DNA of 24,989 nt from Treponema sp. (lineage in GTDB: Bacteria; Spirochaetota; Spirochaetia; Treponematales; Breznakiellaceae), in NCBI GenBank assembly GCA_009786675.1, contig WQRP01000005.1, positions 1 through 24,989 on the forward strand. Direction: 5' to 3'. How positions within the stretch are numbered: position 1 is the stretch's first letter; each line of letters starts with the position of its first letter. This document shows positions 6,389 to 14,406 of this stretch, in pieces. The position numbers were made by a program, and so were the translations under genes. Below the pieces are notes generated by a model. The model did no database searches. It had not been told where the DNA came from and saw nothing but the letters and a program-made list of their open reading frames with translations.

Positions 6389-8242
6389 ATGACGGATACG
6401 CACAAAGAAGTGGAAAGCGGCGGGGATTCCCGGTCCATGGAGACGGATGCCGTGGATTCCGGCCAGGCGCGGATCGACGGGGACGGGGCGGAAGCCGTGG
6501 GCGAGGCCCTGGAAATGGATCCCGACGTGGCCAAGCTGCTCGAGGAGGCGAAGGAAAAGAAAACGATTTCCTTCGAGCAGCTGATTGACTCCCTGCCCGC
6601 GCACATATCCGAGACCGACAAGATAGAGCCGGTGCTCGCCCTGCTGGAGGCCAACGGCGTGCAGATAGTCGAGGAGGACGATTCCTCCGACGACGACGGC
6701 AAGCCGGAGGAGGCCAAGCGGGCCGAGCCGGGCAAGAAACGCGCCGATTCGGCCGACAAGAAGGCGTCCCTGGTGGACGATCCTGTGCGGATGTACCTGC
6801 GGGAAATCGGGCGGGAGAACCTTCTTACGGCGGAGCAGGAAATCGAGCTTTCCAGGCAGATGGAGGAAGGGGAGAACATCATAAAGGACGTGATCAAGAA
6901 GTCCGGCATGGTCATCCCCGAGTTCTACCGAATCTCCGAGGAGGTGTTCTCCAAAAAGGACCTGCGGGAGATGAACCTTTCCAAAAAGGAGATGACCGAG
7001 TTCATGGCGGAGCGCAAGCGCCTGGGCTCGTTCTACAAGGACGGCCTGCGGACGATCCAGGCGGACCTGAAGCACTACGTGGAAATCAAGCAGCGGCTGA
7101 TAGACCGGGGGGTGGACTACCTTACGGACAAGGACATCGCCGGCCTTCGCAGGAGGATCAACCGCGTGCTAAAGAACGTGCAGATCCACCCCGACGAGCT
7201 GCAGGACATATCGGAAAAATTTATCAAGGCGTCCACGGAAATAAGCGAGAACAGAAGGGAGCAGGAGCGCATAGGCAGGCACCTTAGGGTCGAGTCGCTA
7301 AAGGACCTGCGTACCCTGGGGCGCAACCTTACGATCCAGGCCGAAAGGGAAAGGCTGGAGGAGGATCTTGGGCTTACCGCCGACGAAATCAAGGAAAAGA
7401 TCCGGCTGATACAGGTAAAGGAAAAAAACCTCCGCTCGATAGAGAACGAGTTCGAGGAATCTAGCGAGAACATCAGCCTTATGGCCAAGGAGATACGCGA
7501 CGGCAGGGACAAGATGAAGCGCGCCAAGGACCGGCTTATAAAGGCCAACCTTAGGCTGGTGGTTTCCATCGCGAAGAAGTACACCAACCGGGGGCTTCAC
7601 TTTTTCGACCTGGTCCAGGAGGGCAACATCGGCCTTATAAAGGCCGTCGAGAAATTCGAGTACAAGAAGGGCTTCAAGTTTTCGACCTACGCGACCTGGT
7701 GGATAAGGCAGGCGATTACCCGGTCGATATCCGACCAGGCAAGGACGATCCGCATCCCCGTCCACATGATCGAGCAGATCAACAAGGTCTCGCGGGAATC
7801 CCGCCAGCTTTTGCAGTCCCTGGGACGGGAGCCGACGGACGAGGAGGTCGCCGAGCGACTCGGCTGGACGGTTCTGCGCGTCAAGCAGGTCAAAAAGGTC
7901 GCCAAGGAACCGATCAGCCTGGAGATGCCGATCGGCGAGGAGGAGGATTCCCTTCTTGGCGACTTTATCGAGGACAAGGACGTGGAAAACCCGGCCCTGC
8001 GCACCGCCCGCACGCTTTTGCAGGAGGAGGTCTCGGACGTGCTAGCCACCCTGCCGCCCCGCGAGCAGGAGGTGCTGAAGATGCGTTTCGGGCTCGGGGA
8101 CGGCTACTCGCTTACCCTGGAGGAGGTCGGCCTGCTGTTCAAGGTGACGCGGGAGCGTATCAGGCAGATCGAGGCGAAGGCCCTGCGAAGGCTGCGCCAC
8201 CCCAGGCGGGCGACGAAGCTCAAGGACTTTTTGGATAACTAG
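6389..8242 (+). CDS. rpoD: RNA polymerase primary sigma factor RpoD (sigma-70)
   Basis: The product is a 617-residue housekeeping sigma factor. A variable acidic leader is followed by region 1.1 (about 59-97, [10 protein letters not shown] through [10 protein letters not shown]) and region 1.2 (from 130, [12 protein letters not shown]). A long non-conserved region spans about 165-380. Region 2 (about 381-460) contains [32 protein letters not shown] and [17 protein letters not shown]. Region 3 follows, and region 4 (554-617) carries [15 protein letters not shown] and the -35-reading helix [20 protein letters not shown]. Its presence agrees with the -35/-10 promoters found in the window. The start ATG lies 3 nt after the dnaG stop, with GGAAGG about 10 nt upstream, inside the end of dnaG. 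Confidence 0.96.
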   Translation: MTDTHKEVESGGDSRSMETDAVDSGQARIDGDGAEAVGEALEMDPDVAKLLEEAKEKKTISFEQLIDSLPAHISETDKIEPVLALLEANGVQIVEEDDSSDDDGKPEEAKRAEPGKKRADSADKKASLVDDPVRMYLREIGRENLLTAEQEIELSRQMEEGENIIKDVIKKSGMVIPEFYRISEEVFSKKDLREMNLSKKEMTEFMAERKRLGSFYKDGLRTIQADLKHYVEIKQRLIDRGVDYLTDKDIAGLRRRINRVLKNVQIHPDELQDISEKFIKASTEISENRREQERIGRHLRVESLKDLRTLGRNLTIQAERERLEEDLGLTADEIKEKIRLIQVKEKNLRSIENEFEESSENISLMAKEIRDGRDKMKRAKDRLIKANLRLVVSIAKKYTNRGLHFFDLVQEGNIGLIKAVEKFEYKKGFKFSTYATWWIRQAITRSISDQARTIRIPVHMIEQINKVSRESRQLLQSLGREPTDEEVAERLGWTVLRVKQVKKVAKEPISLEMPIGEEEDSLLGDFIEDKDVENPALRTARTLLQEEVSDVLATLPPREQEVLKMRFGLGDGYSLTLEEVGLLFKVTRERIRQIEAKALRRLRHPRRATKLKDFLDN

Positions 8243-8265
8243 GTGCGAAAATATAAGGAGCAGAT

Positions 8266-9102
8266 ATGGTAACGGAAAACGAGCTTAACAAACTGCGGGT
8301 GCTGCAGGACATTCTTTCGCGGAAGATACGGCTGGAGCAGGCAATCCTGGAGATACCCAAGCAGCTTGTGAACCTGGAAGAGGCGTACAACAGGACCCGC
8401 AAATCGTTCATAGACAAGAACCTTGAGTACGAGAAAATCAAGGTCGCCGAGGAGGAGGCCAGGGCGCTTCTGAAGGACGCGGAGGCGGCGCGGGAAAAGG
8501 CCGAGAAGACCATCTCCGAGATCAACACCCAGCGCGAGTACGAGGCCCTGGACAAGGAGCGCCACACCGCCGAGGAAAGGGAACAGCAGTACGGCAGGGA
8601 GGTTCAGCATAAGGAAAAGACCCTTCTGGAACTGGGGGGGCAGATAAAGTCCCACGCCGGGCTTATCGAGCAGCAGGAAAAGGAGCTTGCCGAGAGGCGG
8701 TCGGTAATCGAGGCCGAGAAGGCCGAAAAGAACGCGCAGATCGAGGCTCTGCAAAAGGAAGAGAGGGAACTGACCGACGATCTGGACAAGGAGGTCGTGT
8801 TCAAGTTCGAGCGGATCCTCCGCAACAAGATGGGGATAGGCATCGTCGCCATCAAGGGCAACGTGTGCATGGGCTGCCACATGATCCTTCCTGCCCAGTT
8901 TTCCAACAACGTCCGCCTGGGCGAGGAATTCATTTTCTGCCCGTATTGTTCGCGTATTTTGTTTTACGAGGAAACCTCCGACGGCGAGGAGGTGTTTTTT
9001 GATTCGGGCGATTCCGGGGCCCTGTACGATCCGGACGAGGAAGAGGACGATTTCGAGGAGGACGACAGGGAGGAGGAAAAGCCCGTCGAATTTGACGAGT
9101 GA
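8266..9102 (+). CDS. Coiled-coil zinc-ribbon protein (CT398/DUF164-like)
   Basis: The product is a 278-residue protein. Residues about 1-175 are almost continuously helical and rich in Glu/Lys/Arg heptads, forming an antiparallel coiled-coil hairpin. A C4 zinc ribbon follows, with Cys201-x2-Cys204 (VCMGCH) and Cys225-x2-Cys228 (FCPYC). The last 35 or so residues are extremely acidic (EEEDDFEEDDREEEK), an unusual tail. This is the C4-type zinc ribbon family seen in chlamydiae, spirochaetes and many other bacteria, with no firm function; nucleic-acid or export-apparatus roles have been suggested for relatives. A clear AGGAG lies 7-8 nt before ATG 8266. The gene follows rpoD by 23 nt and its stop is only 5 nt before the predicted 5' end of RNase P RNA. 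It matches the gene after rpoD in T. pallidum as I recall. Confidence 0.85.
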   Translation: MVTENELNKLRVLQDILSRKIRLEQAILEIPKQLVNLEEAYNRTRKSFIDKNLEYEKIKVAEEEARALLKDAEAAREKAEKTISEINTQREYEALDKERHTAEEREQQYGREVQHKEKTLLELGGQIKSHAGLIEQQEKELAERRSVIEAEKAEKNAQIEALQKEERELTDDLDKEVVFKFERILRNKMGIGIVAIKGNVCMGCHMILPAQFSNNVRLGEEFIFCPYCSRILFYEETSDGEEVFFDSGDSGALYDPDEEEDDFEEDDREEEKPVEFDE

Positions 9103-9107
9103 TTTTG

Positions 9108-9557
9108 GCGATGGACCTGACCGCCGCCGGGAGCCCGGGGTATATCCCCAGGCGCCCGGAGGAAAGTCCGGGCTCCGCAGGGCATGACGCCGGGTAACCC
9201 CCGGGCCCGGGGTTTACGGAAACGCTTGTTTCCGCGGATCCCGGGACAGACAGCGCAACAGAAAGCAAACCGCCAGCCGGCCGCCTTTCCGGCGGCCGGG
9301 GGTAAGGGTGAAAGGGTGGGGTAAGAGCCCACCTCGGCGGCGGCGACGCGGCCGGAACGGCAAGCCTCGTCAGGAGCAAAGCCAAGCAGCGCGGCGGCCG
9401 GTTTTCCGGCCGCGCCGGCGGCCCGTCGGCCAAGCGCGGGTAGGCTGCACGGAAAAGGCCGGGAACGGTCTTTCCAGACAGATGGTGGTCTATGGCTTTC
9501 CGAAACGCCGATGCGTTTCGGAAAGCTGGTAACAGAACCCGGCTTACGGTTCATCGC
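9108..9557 (+). ncRNA. rnpB: RNase P RNA (type A)
   Basis: This is the catalytic RNA that removes 5' leaders from pre-tRNAs. The universal conserved blocks are present: GAGGAAAGTCCGGGCTCC (9159-9176), ACAGAAAGCAAACCGCC (about 9258-9274), GGTAAGGGTGAAAGGGTG (about 9301-9318), GAGCAAAGCCAA (about 9374-9385), GGGTAGGCTGC (about 9438-9448) and ACAGAACCCGGCTTA (9532-9546). The ends are set by helix P1: GCGATGGACC (9108-9117) pairs with GGTTCATCGC (9548-9557) over 10 bp with one G-U. At about 450 nt it is on the long side. Expanded GC hairpins account for this: CCGGCCGCC/GGCGGCCGG near 9276-9299, GCGGCCGG/CCGGCCGC around 9401-9420, and a 13-bp stem CTTTCCGAAACGC with its complement near 9496-9525. 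Exact mature ends are inferred. Confidence 0.95.
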
Positions 9558-9565
9558 TTTTTTTT
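9548..9565 (+). terminator. T8 tract after the P1 helix of rnpB
   Basis: Eight T residues (9558-9565) directly follow the 3' strand of the long-range P1 helix. The nearest local strong hairpin is the 13-bp stem ending about 9525, too far upstream to act as a standard terminator stem. Termination here would therefore depend on P1 or on the folded RNA. Confidence 0.5.
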
Positions 9566-9614
9566 GCTGAAAAGGGCACGCGGCGCGGGGAACGCGCCGG
9601 GCCAAGGAGGGTGT

Positions 9615-10037
9615 ATGAAAAACGCGTACCTTGAGGCGCTGCCTTTAAAGGATATCGCAAAGTATTCGGGCGGAAAGCCAAAAAACGCCCTTTCCTTTGC
9701 GGGGTATCCCAGGCAGCATCCGTCGGAAAAGAGCAAGCTGATCCTTGTGTACGATCCCCTGGGTTCCCACCCGACGATCCTGGAGTTTAAGTTCGACGAC
9801 GTCCTTTCCGTCGAGGAAATCCCGTCCGCCGTCACCGAGGCGGGGGAGGGGGTTCCGCTGATACGGCTGTGGATACGGAAGGGCGCTCACGGGGTTATCC
9901 TTGAGCCTTTCGAGGTGGACAGCCCGATGAAATTCGCCAACAAGTCCATGGAGATACGGGAGCGCTTTATGAGGGCGGGCGCGCCCGGCTCGGGATCCGC
10001 CTCGGGGACTGGCTCGGAAAACCGGGCCTTCATGTAG
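9615..10037 (+). CDS. Conserved-looking hypothetical protein, 140 residues
   Basis: ATG 9615 is preceded by AGGAGG (9606-9610) at good spacing. In-frame starts further upstream fall inside rnpB and are not credible. The product has no signal peptide or membrane segment. It is a small alpha/beta-looking protein (SKLILVYDPLGSHPTILEFK, then LIRLWIRKGAHGVILEPFEV) ending in a Gly/Ser-rich tail (about 124-135) and NRAFM. I do not recognise a family or catalytic motif. It lies between rnpB and the radical SAM gene, whose ATG begins one base after its stop codon, so those two are probably co-translated. Which promoter drives it is not visible. A small GC hairpin (9582-9598) sits just upstream of the ribosome binding site. 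Confidence 0.75.
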   Translation: MKNAYLEALPLKDIAKYSGGKPKNALSFAGYPRQHPSEKSKLILVYDPLGSHPTILEFKFDDVLSVEEIPSAVTEAGEGVPLIRLWIRKGAHGVILEPFEVDSPMKFANKSMEIRERFMRAGAPGSGSASGTGSENRAFM

Positions 10038-10038
10038 G

Positions 10039-11046
10039 ATGGGGCGGGGGGGCCGTTTTTTCGCCGGCGAAACCGGCGTCCGCTGCGCCCTTTGTCCCCG
10101 CCGTTGCCAGATACCGGACGGGGGGCTCGGGTTTTGCGGCGCGCGGGGAAGCCTGGGCGGCAAGGGCGTCCTGCCCTTTTACGGCCGCGTGACGGCCCTG
10201 GCCGTTGACCCTATCGAGAAAAAACCCCTTTTCCATTTTCGCCCGGGCACGGACATCCTTTCCGTCGGCTTCGCTGGTTGCAACCTGGGCTGCCCCTTCT
10301 GCCAGAACTGGCGCATTGCCCGGGCGGGCACGGTTCCGGGCGACCGGGCGGAACCCGGCGATATCGTTTCCGCCGCCTTGGACAGGGGCGTTCGGGCGAT
10401 TGCCTACACGTATTCCGAGCCCCTGGTCCACGCGGAATTCCTGCTGGACTGCATGTCGCTGGCGCGGAAGCGCGGCGTCGCCAACGTGCTGGTCACCAAC
10501 GGCTGCGCCGAGGTCGGGGCGGCGGGGGAAATCCTTTCCCTGGCCGACGCCGCCAACATAGACCTGAAATGCTTTTCCCCGGAGACCTACGGGCAGACCC
10601 TTGGCGGCGCCAAGGGCGCCTTCGAGGCGGTGCTGGCCTTTGTCCGGCTCGCCCGCGTGAAAAGGGTCCACGTCGAGATCACCACCCTGGTCGTCCCGGG
10701 CATGAACGATTCCCCCGGGGAACTGGACGCCTGCGCCGGTTTCATAGCCTCGCTTGACGCCGGGATACCCTGGCACCTTTCCGCCTACCATCCAAACTAC
10801 TGGTGGAAGGCCCCGCCCACGGATCCCGCTTTCCTGCTTCGCGCAAGGGAACGCGCCGGAAAAAAGCTTAGTTTCGTGTACACGGGCAATATCCCCGGGG
10901 AGGAAAACGTCACCCTCTGCCACGCTTGCGGGGCGGTTTTGGTTCGGCGTTTGGGCTATAGGACGGAGACCGCCGGGCTTGCGAATCTAGGGGAGACCTT
11001 TTACCGTTGCGCCGGGTGCGGCGTGGAGACGGGTGTTTTTTGTTAG
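10039..11046 (+). CDS. amrS: Radical SAM enzyme of the AmmeMemoRadiSam (AmrS/PflX-like) family
   Basis: The product is a 335-residue protein. The radical SAM cluster motif CxxxCxxC is CNLGCPFC (Cys81, 85, 88). An N-terminal cysteine group (Cys16, 19, 23, 33 in CALCPRRC and GFCGAR) and a C-terminal group (CHAC 294-297, CAGC 324-327, final Cys335) frame the barrel. Family signatures include AYTYSEPLVHAEF, NVLVTNGCAEVG, NIDLKCFSPETYG, VEITTLVVPGMND and WHLSAYHPNYWW. Such enzymes bind a 4Fe-4S cluster and cleave S-adenosylmethionine; the physiological substrate of this branch is unclear. The usual partners AMMECR1 and MEMO are not in the window. The codons just after the ATG lie in a G4-C-G7 stretch (10041-10052), a possible slippage site. 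The gene starts one base after the upstream stop. Confidence 0.9.
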   Translation: MGRGGRFFAGETGVRCALCPRRCQIPDGGLGFCGARGSLGGKGVLPFYGRVTALAVDPIEKKPLFHFRPGTDILSVGFAGCNLGCPFCQNWRIARAGTVPGDRAEPGDIVSAALDRGVRAIAYTYSEPLVHAEFLLDCMSLARKRGVANVLVTNGCAEVGAAGEILSLADAANIDLKCFSPETYGQTLGGAKGAFEAVLAFVRLARVKRVHVEITTLVVPGMNDSPGELDACAGFIASLDAGIPWHLSAYHPNYWWKAPPTDPAFLLRARERAGKKLSFVYTGNIPGEENVTLCHACGAVLVRRLGYRTETAGLANLGETFYRCAGCGVETGVFC

Positions 11047-11175
11047 GGGCGCTATCCGTTTCCTGTGCGATTTTTGTCTTCCCTGTCCTTGAATGGTAAC
11101 ATGGCTCGCCCTTCGCCGTGGGGCCGTTGATTATCCCCGGGAAAAGAGGGAGTATATACGGACTGGAGGTCGGCG

Positions 11176-11907
11176 ATGATAAAAACCGTTGTCTGTTTTG
11201 CGTTCGTGGTTCTTGGGGTTATAGGCTTGGTTCCTTTTGCGCTGTTGGCGGTATTGCTCGGCTTTGTCGGGCTTCGCAGGCCCATGTCGGTTTTCATATA
11301 CCGCCTCGTCCAGGGCTGGGCGCGGGGGCTTATCGTCCTGATCGGGTGCAAGATGACCGTCGTCGGCAGGGAAAACGTGCCGAAATCCGGCGGGATCTGC
11401 TTCGTCAGCAACCACGCCAGCATAGCCGACATCCTGATGCTGCTGGGCTACGCCGGCAGGCCCTTCGGCTTCGTCGCGAAGAAGGAGCTTATGGCCATCC
11501 CCCTTCTTAACGTGTGGATATCCGTGTTGGGCGGCCTGTTCATCGACCGCAGGAACCCCCGCAAGGCGCTTAAAACCATAAACGCCGGCGTCAAGAGGAT
11601 TAAGGCCGGCGGAGGCATGATTATCTTTCCGGAGGGCAGCCGTTCACGGGGCAAGGGGCTTCTGCCGTTCCGTCCGGGCTCGTTCAAGCTGGCGGCGCAG
11701 TCCGGGGCGGTCATCGTCCCGGTGGCCCTGGCCGGCACCTACGAGGTTTTCGAGAGGAACTACCGGGCAAACTCCTGCCCGGTCAGGATCACCTTCTGCG
11801 ATCCCATCAACGTCGTTGACATCCCCCACGAGGACCGCAAGATGGTTTTGGCGGATCGCGTCCGCGACGTCATAGGGAAGGCCTTGGAAGGGGGCGCCGG
11901 CTCCTAG
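11176..11907 (+). CDS. plsC: 1-acyl-sn-glycerol-3-phosphate acyltransferase (PlsC-like)
   Basis: The product is a 243-residue membrane-associated acyltransferase that adds the second acyl chain to lysophosphatidic acid in phospholipid synthesis. One or two hydrophobic segments (about 4-33 and 48-58) anchor it. The HX4D catalytic motif is NHASIAD (His80, Asp85), and the phosphate-binding motif is FPEGSRSRG (151-159). Block III is VWISVLGGLFIDRRN (113-127) and block IV VIVPVALAGTY (179-189). The ATG is preceded by GGAGG (11165-11169). The 129-nt gap before it (11047-11175) holds no promoter I trust; TATATA at 11153-11158 lacks a correctly spaced -35 box. dinB begins 16 nt after the stop. Confidence 0.9.
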   Translation: MIKTVVCFAFVVLGVIGLVPFALLAVLLGFVGLRRPMSVFIYRLVQGWARGLIVLIGCKMTVVGRENVPKSGGICFVSNHASIADILMLLGYAGRPFGFVAKKELMAIPLLNVWISVLGGLFIDRRNPRKALKTINAGVKRIKAGGGMIIFPEGSRSRGKGLLPFRPGSFKLAAQSGAVIVPVALAGTYEVFERNYRANSCPVRITFCDPINVVDIPHEDRKMVLADRVRDVIGKALEGGAGS

Positions 11908-11923
11908 GGCCGGGGGGTGGGCC

Positions 11924-13090
11924 GTGCCGTGTTTCATCCATGCGGACATCGACGCCTTTTACGCCTCGGTCGAGCAGCTTGACCGGCCGGAGTGCAGGGG
12001 AAAGCCGGTAATCGTCGGCGGCCTGCCCGGGGATCGCCGCAGCGTGGTCTCGGCGGCCTCCTACGAGGCCAGGCGTTTCGGGGTGCGCTCGGCGATGCCC
12101 GTGGCGCAGGCCGCGAGGCTTTGCCCGGACGGGATCTTCCTGCGCGGCAACATGGGGCGCTACCGGGAGAAGTCGGACGAGATAATGGCCATATTCGGCG
12201 GGTTCTCCCCCGAGGTCCGGCAGATTTCGATAGACGAGGCCTTCATCGACGTTACCGGCACGGAGGGGCTGTTCGGGCCGCCGGAGGCGGTCGCCCGGAG
12301 CGTAAAGAGGCGGGTCGCCGGGGAGGCGGGGCTTACCGTCTCCGTCGGGGTCTCGTCCAACAGGTACCTCGCCAAAATCGCCTCCGGGATGTCAAAGCCG
12401 GACGGCCTTTGCGTTATCCCCCCGGGCGGCGAGGAGGCGTTCATGCGCGCCCTGCCGGCGGAAAAAATCTGGGGGACCGGGGACGCGACGCACGGGCTTT
12501 TCAGGAAGCACGGGATCCGAACCGGGGACGACCTTTTCCGCCTTTCCCCGGGCGCCCTCGCCTCGCTTTTCGGCAAGGCCAAGGGGCGGTTCCTGTACCG
12601 CGCCGTGCGTGGAGAGGGCGCGGCCTTCGAGGAGGAAAGGGAGACCCGTTCGATAAGCACCGAGCGGACCTTCGCCTTCGACCTGCACGACGAGTTCGCC
12701 ATGGAGAGCGTCCTGTTCGACCTTTGCCAGTCGCTGCTCTGGCGGCTTCTGGAGGGCAAATGGCAAAGCCGCACCGTGTCGGTAAAGATCCGCTACGGCG
12801 ACTTCTCGACCGAGGGCGCGCGGGAAAGCCGTTCCGGCCACGTCGCCACGCTGAACGATCTTTACGACAGGCTCCTGGGACTGTTCCGCAAAAAATACCG
12901 GAGGGGCAGGGGGGTGCGGCTTCTGGGCGCCGGCCTTATGAACCTGGAGGACGGCGCCGAAAGGCAGGGGGAGCTTTTCGGCGGGGCGGAGGAAAGGGAC
13001 CGGCGTCTGGAGGAGGCGATCCTGGACATCAACAAAAAATTCCCGGGCGCGGCCCTGCGCCGGGGGCGGTCCTGGCTGGCGGAGCAGTAG
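11924..13090 (+). CDS. dinB: DNA polymerase IV (DinB, Y-family)
   Basis: The product is a 388-residue translesion polymerase. The catalytic acidic residues are intact: Asp8 in HADIDAFYASVEQ, and Asp104/Glu105 in QISIDEAFIDVTG. Tyr13 sits at the ribonucleotide steric-gate position, where E. coli has Phe. SVGVSSNRYLAKIASGMSKP is the conserved palm segment, and IWGTGDATHGLFRKHGI is the thumb helix-hairpin-helix region. The little-finger domain follows, and QGELF near residue 348 fits the QxxLF beta-clamp-binding pattern. The final RRLEEAILDINKKFPGAALR block is also typical. The start is GTG 11924, with a G-rich stretch (11911-11916) upstream; the first coding residues align with the family start. 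It probably shares a transcript with plsC. No LexA-like box was recognised. Confidence 0.94.
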   Translation: MPCFIHADIDAFYASVEQLDRPECRGKPVIVGGLPGDRRSVVSAASYEARRFGVRSAMPVAQAARLCPDGIFLRGNMGRYREKSDEIMAIFGGFSPEVRQISIDEAFIDVTGTEGLFGPPEAVARSVKRRVAGEAGLTVSVGVSSNRYLAKIASGMSKPDGLCVIPPGGEEAFMRALPAEKIWGTGDATHGLFRKHGIRTGDDLFRLSPGALASLFGKAKGRFLYRAVRGEGAAFEEERETRSISTERTFAFDLHDEFAMESVLFDLCQSLLWRLLEGKWQSRTVSVKIRYGDFSTEGARESRSGHVATLNDLYDRLLGLFRKKYRRGRGVRLLGAGLMNLEDGAERQGELFGGAEERDRRLEEAILDINKKFPGAALRRGRSWLAEQ

Positions 13091-13106
13091 CGGCCGGCCG
13101 GGGAAG

Positions 13107-13760
13107 CTACCAGGGAAACGGCGGGAGCGGGGGCGGTTGCGGCCAGGGGATGACGTCGGGCATCGCCCGGAACTGCTCGCGAACCCTCTGTATGTTCGCC
13201 AGCTCCCTGCGGATCGTCCTTCCGTAGTTAAGATCGCCGGTCTCGATGCGGTAGGCCGAGTCCACCCAAAACTGCACCCTGGGCAGCTCGACGAAGCGGA
13301 ACCGCCTGTCCCTGGCCAGCGCCGCCCACCTCTGCGCGGCCTCCCAGTAGTACATCGCGGCGCGGAAGGTTTTCTCGGCAATTTCCAGGCTTTCCAGGTT
13401 CTGGTCGCGCCAGGGGGCGTTGAAGAAGAAGGCCCGCCTTTTGTTCCACATGTTGCCCAGGAACAGGTACTGCTCCACCATCTTGACGTTCAGGTGCATC
13501 ATGAACAGGTAGCGGTAAAGTTCCCACTGGATCTCGGTCTCGATTAGGGCCAGGGCGTGCAGGGGGTTGGCGAAGTCGGCCGCCAGGGCCCTTTCCAGCC
13601 AGAAGATGTTCTCGATGAAGTTGTCCGGGTCGCGGGTCAGGTGCATGTGGAACAGCCGGTAGAACTGCTCCTTGAAGGTGACGGTGTAGGCGTCGGCCGG
13701 GACCGCCGCCGAAAAAAGGGCGAGGCACAGAACGGCCGTCGCGAAGTGTCTTTTACGCAT
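13107..13760 (-). CDS. Secreted (periplasmic) protein of unknown function next to tmk
   Basis: The product is a 217-residue protein with a clear signal peptide (MRKRHFATAVLCLALFSAAV, probable cleavage after PADA at about 24). The mature part is predicted almost entirely helical and is rich in Phe, Trp, Tyr and Arg (FKEQFYRLFHMHL, EIQWELYRYLFMMHLN, YYWEAAQRWAALARDRRF). It ends in a proline/tryptophan tail, PWPQPPPLPPFPW. I recognise no enzyme motif. The position beside tmk matches a conserved Treponema protein as I recall (TP0353). Its ATG (13760-13758) lies inside the end of tmk, with an 8-nt overlap (ATGCGTAA), so translation should be coupled. It converges on dinB, with 16 nt between stop codons and no obvious terminator, only a CGGCCGGCCG palindrome. 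Confidence 0.8.
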   Translation of the reverse strand: MRKRHFATAVLCLALFSAAVPADAYTVTFKEQFYRLFHMHLTRDPDNFIENIFWLERALAADFANPLHALALIETEIQWELYRYLFMMHLNVKMVEQYLFLGNMWNKRRAFFFNAPWRDQNLESLEIAEKTFRAAMYYWEAAQRWAALARDRRFRFVELPRVQFWVDSAYRIETGDLNYGRTIRRELANIQRVREQFRAMPDVIPWPQPPPLPPFPW

Positions 13761-14400
13761 CCACCTGGGCTCCTCTTTTCATTATCGGCATTTGCGATAT
13801 CGCCCTCCACACGTCCAGGGCCACTTTTTCCGGATCCCGCGAGGCGTCTATGGTCTCCAGGACGCCCCCCGCGTTCCGGTACTCGTCCAGCAGGGAAAGG
13901 TAGCGGTCCCTGACCTTCCGCTGGAATTCCAGGTTCTCGAAGATGTCCAGGGACTCGCGGGACCTCATCCGTTCCCGCGCGTCCAGGGGATCCAGGTCGA
14001 AGAACAGGAGCAGGCCGGGCGCGGGGAAGCCGGAGTTCAGGGCGCGGGGAAGGTCCTCGCCGCACTCGATGCCCTGGTAGGCGAGCGAGGAAAGCACGTA
14101 GCGGTCGCAGACGACGAGCTCGCCGCGCAGGCAGCGATCGCGGACGCCGCCCGGGGCGTAGAGGTGCTCGTTCCTGTCCGCGGCGAAAAGCCTGGCCAGG
14201 GTGCCCGGTTCCAGGGCGGGGCTGCCCTTTAGGGCAAGGCGGATCAGCCGCCCTACGGCCCCGTCCGTGGGCTCGGCGGTGGGGAAGAAAACCGGGTTCC
14301 CCCCCGCGAGCCTTCCGCCCAGAAGCCCCATTTGGGTGCTGGTCCCGCTGCCGTCGCCCCCCTCGAACACGACGAAATTGTCAAGAATGTCGGTGAACAC
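13753..14400 (-). CDS. tmk: Thymidylate kinase
   Basis: The product is a 215-residue protein that phosphorylates dTMP to dTDP for DNA synthesis. The P-loop is FEGGDGSGTSTQ (Gly14 to Ser21). The dTMP-binding DRY motif is CDRYVLSSLAYQG (99-101). The LID-like segment is RMRSRESLDIFE (about 146-157). The TAEPTDGAVG stretch replaces the more usual TREP(G/T). The first codon taken is GTG at 14400-14398, because family members begin only a few residues before the 'FVVFEG' strand. No Shine-Dalgarno is visible, and a promoter-like pair places the transcript start at or next to the GTG (see promoter entry). It overlaps the downstream secreted-protein gene by 8 nt. Confidence 0.9.
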   Translation of the reverse strand: MFTDILDNFVVFEGGDGSGTSTQMGLLGGRLAGGNPVFFPTAEPTDGAVGRLIRLALKGSPALEPGTLARLFAADRNEHLYAPGGVRDRCLRGELVVCDRYVLSSLAYQGIECGEDLPRALNSGFPAPGLLLFFDLDPLDARERMRSRESLDIFENLEFQRKVRDRYLSLLDEYRNAGGVLETIDASRDPEKVALDVWRAISQMPIMKRGAQVDA

Positions 14401-14406
14401 GGCAAC

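Noticed and set aside
4409..7075. Minus-strand open frames of about 420 codons opposite dnaG and rpoD, and 518 codons opposite bamA (19499-21055)
   Set aside because: No ribosome binding sites or motifs, low-complexity translations, and complete overlap with confidently identified genes.
9276..9525. Series of perfect GC inverted repeats that could look like mobile or REP elements
   Set aside because: They are helices of the RNase P RNA, lying between its conserved blocks.
9492..9614. Upstream extension of the 140-residue gene to ATG 9492
   Set aside because: It would overlap the conserved 3' part of rnpB and its T8 tract. ATG 9615 has an AGGAGG at proper distance.
11047..11175. Promoter for plsC using TATATA at 11153-11158
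   Set aside because: The only -35-like hexamer (TTGATT, 11127-11132) is 20 bp away; no convincing pair was found.
13091..13106. CGGCCGGCCG palindrome between dinB and the convergent gene as a bidirectional terminator
   Set aside because: It can only fold into a very small stem and lacks T-runs on either side.
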